In this document: piece after piece, positions 8,992-17,987 of the stretch
Numbering within the stretch: position 1 is the first letter of the stretch
Layout of the letters: each line of letters starts with the position of its first letter
Assembly: GCA_963762425.1 (NCBI GenBank)
Contig: CAVXKY010000023.1
Location: forward strand, 62,001-126,000
Length of the DNA: 64,000 bases
Source: REEB95 sp963762425
Lineage (GTDB): Bacteria > Pseudomonadota > Alphaproteobacteria > ATCC43930 > CGMCC-115725
Direction of reading: 5' to 3'
The notes under the pieces: model-generated
Told to the model about the DNA's origin: nothing
What the model saw: only the letters and a program-made list of their open reading frames with translations
Database searches by the model: none
Program-made: the position numbers and the translations under genes

Positions 8992-10040
8992 TTACTTGCA
9001 GCTGGCGTTGGAAAAATAGGCCGCTAGGTTTTCGGCATCCGCATCGCTCAAATCCTTGGTCAGCCCCGACATGGTGGCGTCTTGCGGCCGCCGTTCTTGT
9101 AGGATTTCAGGGCCGCGGCGAGATAATTATTGGATTGTCCGGCAAGGTTCGGCCATGCGGGCTGCGTGCTGATCCCGGCGATCCCGTGGCAAGCGGCGCA
9201 TTTGGATACGATCGCCTGCCCCGCGGCCGCGGCCTTCTTGTCCCCGTTCTGGGCGCTCTTGCAACTCGAGCCCGCGTAAAAAGCCGCGAGATTTCCAATA
9301 TCGCCGTCACTCAGGTTCCCAACCATGCCGCTCATCATGGGATTTTCGCGTTCGCCGGTCTTGTAAGCCTTGAGGGCACCGACGAGATAAGCGGCCTTCT
9401 GTCCGGCAAGGCTGGGGCCGGGAAGGTTCTCGCTCACTCCCGCCGGGCCGTGACATGCCGCGCAACTGGATGCTTCCGCCTTTGCTTTCCCATGCAGCCG
9501 CATCGCCCGGCTGGTCCGGTCGCCGCAGCGGCCGCACGAATGATCCGGGGCGAGTGGGGATTATGGCAAGTCGTGCATTGCGTGCGTTCCCGCGTGCGTG
9601 GCGACGACGATTTGCGGTTGTCCCTGGGGCCGTCCCGGCATCTGCTCGTGGCAAAGGGTGCAAAGCTTCCCGGTATCGGTCGGGACGACAAGCTTCACGT
9701 TGGCGGGGTGAACCGGGCCGGTCGCCGCGTTGATATAGCCTTGTTCGAGGATCGCGGCGGCCCGCAGGGCCGTGGCAGACCTCGCATTTGACGACCTTGC
9801 CGATCGCCGCACTGTTATGCACGCCTTTAGACCATTCGGCGTATTGCTGCGTGTGGCATGTTTGGCAATAGGCGGTGCCTTGGTACTTAGGTTTATCCGC
9901 GGGCGATTTCCGCTACCGAAGCGCCCCGGTAGTGACCGTATTCGTAAAAGGAATCGGCGGTAAAATAAGTTCTGGCCGCATACCCAATTACGCCACAGAG
10001 CCAAGATGAGCAAAACAAGTCGGACAATATGCTTTGGCAT
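8992..10040 (-). CDS. Membrane-anchored hexaheme cytochrome c (frameshifted)
   Basis: Joined frames give an N-terminal anchor (MPKHIVRLVLLILAL, then CGVIGYAARTYF), a four-haem part (CQTCH, CEVCH, CTLCH, CTTCH) and two c4-type modules (CAACH with SLAGQKAAYL, CAACH with NLAGQSNNYL), ending LAAYFSNASCK. The intact family length would be about 350 residues. It is first in a minus-strand operon with the Fe-S and NrfD genes, the same three parts as in QrcA-C-D and Geobacter Cbc4-type modules. The proposed role is to take quinol electrons and hand them to periplasmic cytochromes. Several single-base breaks interrupt the frame; start and stop are clear. Confidence 0.75.
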
Positions 10041-10205
10041 GAATTCCTGATTTCACAAACGGGCTCGGCTTCTTCTGCATCGGTATTGAGTTGCTCCAAC
10101 CGGATATAGCCGTTTAATTTTTTTGTTTTCGAATGTGCCCGCGTTAGTGCCCCCGCGCTGACCTTGGGTACAGCCAAGAAATCGCTTTCGGGCCTCTCCC
10201 TGTCG

Positions 10206-10219
10206 TTGATCTGGACCAA
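10206..10219 (-). promoter_or_regulatory. FNR/Anr-like box before the hexaheme/Fe-S/NrfD operon
   Basis: TTGATCTGGACCAA matches 9 of 10 conserved positions. It lies 166 bases upstream of the hexaheme gene start, in the only sizeable gap of this minus-strand block. I see no convincing -10. Confidence 0.5.
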
Positions 10220-10232
10220 TAGTGCCGACATT

Positions 10233-10250
10233 CCCCAGAAAATTCTGGGG
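10233..10250. repeat. Short perfect inverted repeat
   Basis: CCCCAGAA, two bases, TTCTGGGG. It lies just upstream of the FNR-like box on the minus strand. It could be an operator or a transcript-end hairpin for the c5-like gene. Confidence 0.4.
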
Positions 10251-10316
10251 ATCCAAGCCACGGCATAGCCCTCCCGGGCTTCCCCGAAGCAATACGAAGC
10301 CCCGCGAGGCTTGCGA

Positions 10317-10330
10317 AGCCCCGCGGGGCT
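10317..10330 (-). terminator. Possible GC-rich terminator after c5-like copy 2
   Basis: AGCCCCGCGGGGCT is a perfect palindrome 18 bases past the stop of the gene at 10348, with a related GAAGCCCCGCG copy 22 bases further on. There is no T-run, so factor-independent termination is doubtful. Confidence 0.35.
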
Positions 10331-10347
10331 CGGTGCGGCGCCGGACG

Positions 10348-10647
10348 TTACTGAGATTTGCTTTCCAGGTATTCGACCGCGGCCTTGATGTCGTCGTCGG
10401 ACAGATTCGCCTTCCCGCCGCGCGCCGGCATCATGCCCTTTCCCTTGATGGTGCTGGCAACCAGCGCGGGGGTGCCTTCCTTGATCAACGGCGCCCAGGC
10501 GTCTTTGTCGCCGATCTTCGGCTTCATATTATTGTGGCAAGCGGCGCAGTTCGCATTATAGACCGCCGCGCCGTCGGCAAACGCCGGCGCCGTTCCCGCC
10601 GCGATCAAGACCGCCGCGACGACATATCCGCAAAGGGGAAGTTTCAT
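10348..10647 (-). CDS. Cytochrome c5-like monoheme cytochrome, copy 2
   Basis: A 99-residue exported protein: signal peptide MKLPLCGYVVAAVLIAAG to AFA-DG, haem motif CAACHNNM, Met-ligand loop MMPARGG, terminal helix LSDDDIKAAVEYL. It differs from the copy at 3628-3927 at only about fifteen positions, and the similarity extends into the untranslated leader and ribosome site (AAGGAG). It lies downstream of the tetraheme c4-like gene on the same strand and is probably cotranscribed with it. The two copies may serve different membrane modules or simply give higher dosage. Confidence 0.9.
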   Translation of the reverse strand: MKLPLCGYVVAAVLIAAGTAPAFADGAAVYNANCAACHNNMKPKIGDKDAWAPLIKEGTPALVASTIKGKGMMPARGGKANLSDDDIKAAVEYLESKSQ

Positions 10648-10734
10648 GGTGCGCTCCTTGGTTGTCTCATTGCTGCCGACACGTGTGTGAGTCTCATGCG
10701 TATTGGTACCCTTCGCCTCAGTTAACCGGCTCAT

Positions 10735-11884
10735 TCAGGGGGACTGACTCGCGTAATAGGACGCGATGCCTTCTATGATGGCGTCTCCATAGGGCAAGGT
10801 CATGTATATGCATCGCCGAGCTTTCCCGTCTGTTCTCGCGATACGACCTCAGCGCCATTATGAGATAGTCTTTGTCCTGGCCCCTGATGTTCGGTACCGC
10901 CAGCGACGGATTGTCCGCGGCTGGAACTGTGGCAGCGATTGCATTTGTCGGCGATATCCTGAACCAGCGTCTGCCCGTGTTCAGCCGCGGTTCCTGGCTG
11001 GATGGCGTAGAACGCCGCGATGTTCTCGGCGTCGGCGTCGCTCTTGACGACTGCGGCGACGACACGTTGCATTGCCGCATGCTTAGCGACCGGCGCGGTA
11101 GGCCTTGAGGGCGTCCACGAGATATATGGGGATCCTGGCCCGCGAGACTGGGAGTCGCGGAATCGGTGCTCACGCCCCGCGATCCGTGGCAACCGCGCGC
11201 ATAAAGCGGTGAGCGTCTCGCCCGTCGCGGGATCGCCACGCGGCGGCGCGTGACGTTGCGCGGGGGTCTGCGACGCGAAATAGAGCGCCAAGCTCTCGAA
11301 ATCCAGCGCTTTCAAGTCCTGGATCAGCGAATGCATGGGAGGGGTCTCGCGGGCGCCGGCGAGATACTCCTGGATCGCGGCGACAAAATATCCCGGCTGT
11401 TGGCCGCTCAGGCTGGGCGTGCCGGGGATCACGCTATTGCCATTCTCGCCGTGACATTGTGTGCAGGCCTGGGCCAACTTCTTTCCGTGATCATAGGGCG
11501 AGAAGATTTCCGCGCGCGCTCCCGGGGCGGGGGCGACGGGCGGGAGACTCGCATAATACGCGGCCACGCATGCTTTCGCCCGCCTCGTTCAGGTTTTCGG
11601 CCATGATCTTTACGCCGGCGTGGATGCGTTGGCCCTGCCTGTACTCGCTCAGCGCGGTGACCAGATAGCGGTAGCGTTGTCCCGCCAGATTGGGGATGCC
11701 CGGGGCGATGCCATGCCCATCCAAGCCATGGCATGCCCTTGCATTGCTGTTCGACCAAAGTCTTTCCCGCATCAATATCCGCCTTCGTCGGCGCCGCGGT
11801 CGTGTTTTGGGCGGACGAGTCGCGAATATCCCAGCCGGCAGCCAGTGCCACCGAGATCAGGAGAGCAAGCGCAAGACATTTCAT
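10735..11884 (-). CDS. Tetraheme c4-like cytochrome, paralogue (frameshifted)
   Basis: The reconstruction gives a signal peptide from MKCLALALLISVALAAG and four c4-type modules. Haem motifs are CKGCH (split by one inserted A near 11,738), CTQCH, CARCH and CNRCH; module ends include MAAYYASLPP, LALYFASQTP and YYASQSP. Architecture and length match the intact gene at 4337-5629. It starts 14 bases after the cytochrome b gene and is probably cotranscribed with the CbcL-like module. At least four single-base frame breaks are present. It is likely the periplasmic acceptor of that module. Confidence 0.75.
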
Positions 11885-11897
11885 GGGAGTCATCCTC

Positions 11898-12768
11898 TCA
11901 TGAGTCACGATCACTGCCATCCGTCAACGCATGACCGATGAATCCGATCAGCACCAGGATCAGCAATAACAAGCCGATCGTGATCAGGGTGAAGCCCAAT
12001 ATTCTCGAACCGAGGGCCATGGCCGGCGACGGCGGAGGCACGCGATGGCGTTCGAGCTGCCCGGTTTCGACCAGCCGTTTATATTCCACCGCGTGCTCCC
12101 GCTGGAACTCTTCCAATGACAACGCCCCGGTAAACATCACGGTGTCGAGCGGGAACTTGTCCGGCCTGAAGTGGTTGTTGAAGAAATGCACGGTGAACAG
12201 GAAAACGGCGGCGAGGACCGCCTCTTCGCCATGGAAGATGGTGGCTAGGTTGAACACATATCCAGGCAGAATCTTGGCGACCGCTATCCGGGAGTACAGG
12301 ATGGCGCCGCTCCCGCCGATGATGGCGACACCCCAGAACACGGCCCAATAGTCGAACTTCTCCCAATAGGTCCACCGGTCGAAAACGGGACGCGGGCCGA
12401 GGCCGAAGAACCAATTGAACATGGCGAGGGCATCGCGGAAATCCTGCCAGCGGATGACCAGGGAATCCGGCCCGAACCAGTTGAAAGTTCGCCCCTGCCG
12501 CGCCAGGCGGACGGCCATGAAAGATGACATGCACCACAAATACCGCGATGAAAATGGCCGCACAGGTGTGATGAACGATGGCCATCACCTGCGGGCCGCC
12601 GAACAGCCTCGCGACCACGGGCGCCCAGAAGCTGTTGGCATAGAGGACCGTCATTCCGGTCAGGACCAACGTCATGGTGCCCAGCAGAAAGACCAGATGG
12701 GCGACCCGCCAGATGACCGGGAAGCGCTGGAAATAAGGCTGATCGCTCGTGCGGCAATGGATAGACAT
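11898..12768 (-). CDS. Cytochrome b membrane domain of a CbcL-like module (frameshifted)
   Basis: A di-haem cytochrome b of the formate dehydrogenase gamma / HydC type: FPVIWRVAHLVFLLGTMTLVLTGM, AIVHHTCAAIFIAVFVVHVIF, then MAVRLARQGRTFNWFGPDSL, YWAVFWGVAIIGGSGAIL, HGEEAVLAAVFLFTVHFFNNHFRPDKFP and a last helix before HALTDGSDRDS. One extra T near 12,525 (CATCTTTCATGG) shifts the frame. No stop separates it from the nonaheme part upstream in any frame, so the two may be one fused polypeptide, as in Geobacter CbcL. It would oxidise or reduce quinone in the inner membrane. Confidence 0.75.
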
Positions 12769-13908
12769 AGAGTTCCCGGCGCTCGCCGCGCAGCTTTGCG
12801 TTCTTTGTACGAGCGGTAGAACCACAGCGCGGAATGGGTCCAGAAGAATGCAAACACGCCCGTCAGAAGCGCGATCATGAATTTCGAGGCGAGCCACAAG
12901 ATAGGGATAGTGCTGGAAGTCGTCGGGCATTGCCGTGCGGCTGGAAGGTCACAAACCCCGCGGTGGCGTTTGTATGGCATTTCTGACAAGTGGCGAGCCG
13001 GTTGGCCGGAAACACGGTCGAGCGTGGGTCGTCGACCCGCTGGATTTTATGGTTTCCGTGGCAGTCGAAACACTTGGCCGTATAGGCGTAGCCCAGGGTC
13101 TCGACCTGCCCGTGATAGCTCGCCAAGTAGGTTTGCAATTGCTCCTTATGGCAAGAGCCGCAGTTCTTGGTGATGACCAGCCTGGTCGAACTCAGCAACG
13201 GGTTTTCGATTTGGTGACTGGTGTGGCAGTCCGCGCAGATCGGCGCGGTGGGAATATGGTTCTGCAGCACCAGCATGCCATGGATCGACGTTTGTATAGT
13301 CCGCGAGTTCCTGCGTATGGCACTTGCCGCAGGTGTTGGGAAGGTTCAGCCGCCACGCCGACCAGATGGGCGTTCCCGGGGGATAGACGTAGTGGGCGTC
13401 GTGACAATTATAGCAGGTCGCATTGGTATGAGACTGATCGGCCTGGGAGGGTTGCGCGTGGATCGAACGCATGAAGTCGTCGATTTGCTTCACCACGAAT
13501 CCCATCGTGGCGATTTCTTTCGTATCGTCTCCCTTCTGGGCGACCGACCACTGTTTTTCGTGGCAACTGACGCAGTCGACCTGGATCTGGATCGGCGGGT
13601 GGGGAACTTGGCGTTATGTTCGTATGGCAATCGACGCACTGGCGGTCGCCATGGACGCTGTGTTCGAACTTGTCCACATCCACGGACAGCTGGCGCGTTG
13701 TCCCGTCCGGCTTTTTAACCGCAAATTCTGGGTTACCGTGACATGCCAGACACACTTCTCTGGGTATCTTCTGGGCGGTCTGTGAGGCCGGCTGACCGGC
13801 CGAGGCGTTGGCATTGGGCGATTGCGCCGCTCCAGGGCTGGGAACCACGCCCAGGGCAAGAATGCCGAGCACGAGAAGCGCGGCGGGTCTCGCAAGACCG
13901 CCGATCAC
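12769..13908 (-). CDS. Nonaheme cytochrome c domain with C-terminal TM helix (frameshifted)
   Basis: Nine haem motifs are found across three frames: CLACH, CVDCH, CVSCH, CYNCH, CGKCH, CADCH, CGSCH, CFDCH, CQKCH. A hydrophobic signal or anchor (ARPAALLVLGILALGVV) opens the protein and a helix (MIALLTGVFAFFWTHSALWF) closes it before the cytochrome b part. Nine c-haems plus a HydC/FdnI-like b domain is the composition described for CbcL of Geobacter. The start is taken at the GTG at 13908. The gene is divergent from mtrA across a promoter region with tandem FNR-like boxes. It probably feeds electrons from quinol to the periplasm. Confidence 0.75.
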
Positions 13909-14015
13909 GAAAGCTGCCCGCCGAATCCGGGATAAAATCGACCGCTTGGTCTCCGTATTTTCTGCATTGGTTGCGGCGAGCCCCCATTCACGACAAACAT
14001 TGCGATGAAATGCGC

Positions 14016-14041
14016 TTTACCGCGCATCCGGTCAAGGTTGA
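14016..14041 (-). promoter_or_regulatory. Conserved core promoter element, copy A
   Basis: 24 of 26 bases are identical to 38379-38404. Both copies lie downstream (minus strand) of an FNR-like palindrome and end in a -10-like TAAA hexamer. Here the associated palindrome is degenerate (TTGATAATCGATT). Confidence 0.5.
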
Positions 14042-14077
14042 AATCGATTATCAACCGAGACCCAGCCCATCTCCGGA

Positions 14078-14121
14078 CTGATCTAGATCAAGCCGTCCGT
14101 TTCCGGATTGATCTAGATCAA
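14078..14121. promoter_or_regulatory. Tandem FNR/Anr-like boxes
   Basis: CTGATCTAGATCAA at 14078-14091 and TTGATCTAGATCAA at 14108-14121, with centres 30 bases apart and similar flanks (a TCCGGA just before each). The second box predicts a rightward start near 14156 with CATTAT at 14146-14151 as -10, which would serve mtrAB. Confidence 0.65.
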
Positions 14122-14365
14122 AGCCAAAGCTAGGATGCCATGAAACATTATTTTCATCGAATTCGTTCGCAACCTGGCCGGAATGGAGTTAACTTCAAGG
14201 GTGCGCCAAGACTGATCGGAAGGGAGACAGGGGGCTGTCCGGTCGTGGCGCAAACCAACGTGCATCGGTTCGATCGCTTCAAGGGTACACCTCACCGGTT
14301 TCAGCCGGGCGAGGATAGTTGTGGATCGCATCGGCGTGGGGATGCGGCAGAAGAAGAGGGGTTTC

Positions 14366-15379
14366 ATGGGGCGGGGGGCAATTCTAAAGTTTGTCTTCGG
14401 CTTGGTCTGGCTGATGACGGTGGCGTCACCCGCGTTTGCGGCCGACGCTCAGGTCAGTGCTGGCGCGAATGACCCGCGGATGAACCAGCTTTATACCGAT
14501 GGCGGCGAGAAGACCTGCCTCAAATGCCATAATTCGCCCCCGGTCAATTTAATTCTCCAGACGCCGATGGCGGTCAAGGGCGATTTGCATTCGCCTTTCG
14601 GCCAGCAAGGCTGCGAAACCTGCCACGGCCCGAGCGCGGATCACGCGGCTTCGAAGATGGATTCGACTGGCAAGCTGATCCTGCCGCCGATCCTGTTCAA
14701 GAAACCCCTTATCGAAGGGTATGACGTCTCTCCGGTCGACAAGCGCAACGAGGTTTGCCTGTCCTGTCACCAAGCCGGTCTGCGCATGAACTGGCAGGGC
14801 AGTGAGATGCAAAAAGCCGGCCTCGCCTGCGCCGATTGTCACACATCGCACGCGGCCAAGGATCCGGTGCTGGTGAAGGCGACCCAGCCCGAAAAATGCT
14901 TCACCTGCCACGCCCAGCAGCGGGCCGAGTCGTTCGAGTACTCGCACCACCCGATCCGCGAAGGCAAGGTCGTGTGTTCCGATTGCCATAATCCGCACGG
15001 CTCCCCGGCGGCCGACCATCTGCTGAAGGAATTCACCGTCAACGAGACTTGCTACAACTGCCATGCGGATAAGCGCGGGCCGTTGCTGTGGGAACATCAG
15101 CCGGTGCGTGACAACTGCCTGAACTGCCACACGCCGCACGGCTCGAACGAAGCGCGCCTGATGAAGGACCGGATGAACTTCCTCTGCTCTTCCTGCCACA
15201 GCGCGGAAGCCTCCAACAACAGCGGCGGTGGTTTCGGCGGGCGCGGTTCGATCCCGTACCACTCGCCGATGGGCAGCACTGCCTTCAGTTCAGCGCTGGC
15301 GAACCAGAGACAGTGCGTCAATTGCCACTCTCAGGTGCACGGATCGAATAGTCCGAGCGGCGCTTACTTCTTCCGTTGA
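14366..15379 (+). CDS. mtrA: Decaheme periplasmic cytochrome, MtrA/DmsE/PioA family
   Basis: 337 residues, close to the length of MtrA. A signal peptide (cleavage near AFA-AD, residue 25) precedes ten CXXCH motifs in order: CLKCH (residue 51), CETCH, CLSCH, CADCH, CFTCH, CSDCH, CYNCH, CLNCH, CSSCH, CVNCH. The two-pentaheme arrangement and the GxxCxxCHxPHGS spacing match the MtrA/DmsE family. MtrA threads into an outer-membrane barrel and moves electrons between periplasm and cell surface. The barrel gene follows 27 bases downstream. The ATG at 14366 follows GAGGGG and is preferred over 14321. No surface MtrC-like cytochrome is present nearby, so the pair resembles PioAB/MtoAB. Confidence 0.9.
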   Translation: MGRGAILKFVFGLVWLMTVASPAFAADAQVSAGANDPRMNQLYTDGGEKTCLKCHNSPPVNLILQTPMAVKGDLHSPFGQQGCETCHGPSADHAASKMDSTGKLILPPILFKKPLIEGYDVSPVDKRNEVCLSCHQAGLRMNWQGSEMQKAGLACADCHTSHAAKDPVLVKATQPEKCFTCHAQQRAESFEYSHHPIREGKVVCSDCHNPHGSPAADHLLKEFTVNETCYNCHADKRGPLLWEHQPVRDNCLNCHTPHGSNEARLMKDRMNFLCSSCHSAEASNNSGGGFGGRGSIPYHSPMGSTAFSSALANQRQCVNCHSQVHGSNSPSGAYFFR

Positions 15380-15406
15380 TGCGACAGTACGAATAGGGGG
15401 GTCGAG

Positions 15407-17792
15407 ATGGTCAATCGGAATGCGCTTAAGGCCATCATAGTGGCCGCCACCTGCTTGACGCCGTTGGCTGCATTTGCTGACGACTTGGGTTCCAATATCA
15501 GCGAGGGCGAGGTCGGTATCGGCGTGATGGGGGTCATGGGTAAGAACTCAGACCAGGCCGGCCGTTACAACGGCCTCACCACCACCGGCGTCGACGCCAT
15601 CGGCGAATTTGACTTTCGCGGCGGCTCCCCATGGAACTCCGGTGGGGCCGGTTACTTTAACTTAACCGGCGATAATCTGGTCTTCCAGGGTGGCACTGGC
15701 CTCAGCAACGGCCTTGGCGGCTGCAGCAGTTCCTGCGGCGACAGCTATTTGTCCAACACCAACAACAGACTGGCAAACAGCGGTGAGGTGAATTTCAACT
15801 TCGGCAAGCAGGGCACCTGGGAAACCGGGGTCTATTATGACGCCATTTCCTACACCGGGAACGTCATCGACTCGCTCTATACCGTCAATGGACAACAATG
15901 CGACGGTGAATCCCGGCCTGCTGGCATGGGGCGGAGCGCCCGTCGGCGGCCCCGCGACAGGCCTCACCAAAGCCTTCTATACCGTCCCCGTGCTGACGGC
16001 GACCAACGCCATGCAGCCCGTCCAAACCGGCACGCGCCGTGACATCCTCGGCGGCAATTTCAAGTACCTCTACGGCGACTGGACCTTCACCGGCGCGCTA
16101 CGCCACGAGACCAAGGAAGGCTCGATGGAGGAGTCGTTCGATGGGCCCTGGGGTGGGACGGCGTTTGCCCTGCCGATCGACTACACCACCGACCGCTATG
16201 ATATCGGGGCCGCCTACAACACCCGCCTCTACCAGACATCGCTGCAGTACACCTTTTCGCATTTCCACGACAATAATATCTTCGTCAACATTCCGTATCC
16301 ATTCTCGAATACGGCCGCACCCTTTGAGGAGTCGGCGGCTTATTCGACGCCGCCCAGCAACGAGGCCCACTACCTCACGCTCATGACGGCAACCAACGCG
16401 ATACCGAATACGCGCGTCAATCTGAATATGCGCGTCGGCCTGGAAATGCAGGGTGACATGTTCGCGCCGGACACCGCCGATCCCAGTCTCACCGGCGTCG
16501 CCAGCAACCTCAACAGCGCGATGCAGGGAACGAGCTCCAATACCCTCAACGCCATGGCCAGGGTTGTCCAGGGCAAGCTCAGCGCGAATTCACATCCGAT
16601 CGCCAATACCGACGCTAGCGCGTTCTACGGCTTCGACGGACGCTTCGTCACCATGAACCAGTACAAGGTCTGGAGCGGCGGTACCGGCGGCTCGAGCGAC
16701 TCCGCCGCCTTCACCTCCGCATTATACGCCCTGCCGCAGGATTGGCTGAAGCAGAACGCGGGCGGCGAGGTGGGATACCGCATCATCCCCCAGTACGACA
16801 CCAAACTGACGCTCGGCTATCGGTTCGACATGGTCGATCGCAGCAACGCCCAGGTCGGCAAGAGCACCACCAACGCTGGAACGGTCGCCCTGTCTTCTAG
16901 GCTCGGACCCCAGGTCAATAGCAGCCTCTCCTACACGCATGGCGAACGCAGCGGCGTTCTCAACTATCTGACGCCGTGGGCGAATCTTGCCGGTCCCGCC
17001 GCCGCTGGCCCGGACCCTTCCGGCGCCTACTACCAGGCTCCGATGACGTCGGACGCGTTCAAGCTCAGAGCCGACTATACGCCGATGCAAAACCTGTTCG
17101 GCGGCCTGTTCCTCCAGTTCAAGAACGAGAACTTCCATTACCCGCAAACGATAGGCACCAACATGGGAACCTCCGCCACCACCCTTACGGGCGTTGGCCA
17201 AGGCGTCCAGCAGGATTACAACCTGACCGTCGGGCCGGACCTCAATTATCGGCCCCGCGAGGATGTGAACCTCCACTTCTTCTACACTTACGAGCGGATT
17301 TTCTTTAACACCACCGGCAACGGCGCCTGCTCTAATACCAACACCACCGCCGCCTGCCTGGGAAGCGCCGGGTACTTCCAGAACAAGTACACCAGCGCCG
17401 TCCACACCGGCGGTATGAGCGGCGATTGGGCGGTCACCGACAAGCTGAAGCTGAAAGGCGAATACACCCTCGCCTACGGTTCCGTGATGTTCGGCGAGTA
17501 CAACGGCGTGTTCGTGGCCAATCCGACTCTCTCTTATCAGAACGTGAGCAACTATCCCGACATCGATTCGTTGATGAACAACTTCAAGCTGACCGCGACC
17601 TACGCGGTGGCGCCGACCATGGATCTGCTGCTCCAGGGCACCTGGACCTATTTCCACAACAACGACTGGAACGACACAGCTGGGCCGATCCAGGGGGCTG
17701 GCACCGCCGCCGTCTCGATCTTGACCCCCGGCTATAGCTCTCCGAACTACAGCGTTGCCACGGTCATGACCGGAGTAAAATATAAGTTCTAG
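15407..17792 (+). CDS. mtrB: MtrB/PioB-family outer-membrane beta-barrel (one frameshift)
   Basis: Signal peptide (MVNRNALKAIIVAATCLTPLAAFA), then about 770 residues of alternating amphipathic strands rich in Tyr, Asn and Thr, ending in a terminal Phe (VMTGVKYKF), as outer-membrane barrels do. The order signal, GEVGIGVMGVMG, FNLTGDNL, then WETGVYYDAI fits the decaheme-associated MtrB/PioB family. One extra base near 15,893 splits the gene (VNGQQ against NNATVNPG). The barrel sheathes MtrA in the outer membrane. A CSSSC motif near residue 107 recalls, but does not match, the N-terminal CXXC of Shewanella MtrB. Confidence 0.9.
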
Positions 17793-17851
17793 GTCGAGAA
17801 GCGGTCGGGATATTCCGCTGGCATGCAAGTACGCATGAAGTAGTGACCGCC

Positions 17852-17874
17852 GCTTCCGGCGATATTCCGGAAGC
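17852..17874 (+). terminator. Hairpin after mtrB
   Basis: GCTTCCGG, seven bases, CCGGAAGC; a perfect 8-bp stem 60 bases past mtrB. There is no T-run, so termination is only possible. Confidence 0.35.
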
Positions 17875-17909
17875 TGGCCGTCTTCATCGACGTCGAATCG
17901 CCGCAAACC

Positions 17910-17923
17910 CTGATCTAGATCAA
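17910..17923 (+). promoter_or_regulatory. FNR/Anr-like box of the usp-fusion gene
   Basis: CTGATCTAGATCAA matches 9 of 10 conserved positions and shares the CTAG centre with both boxes before mtrA. The start codon is 65 bases downstream. Confidence 0.6.
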
Positions 17924-17987
17924 GGTGCCCGCGGATGGCAGGTCTAGCCTGTCTCCATCCCCCCTTTTGGGCAGCGGGAGATGATTC

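Larger units (their letters stand above)
13909..14365. other. Divergent promoter region between the nonaheme gene and mtrA
   Basis: No gene is supported in these 457 bases. They hold two FNR-like boxes in direct repeat (14078-14121), a weaker half-palindrome around 14038-14054, and a 26-bp core element (14016-14041) that recurs before the haem-sensor kinase. Transcription in both directions probably starts here. Confidence 0.6.
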
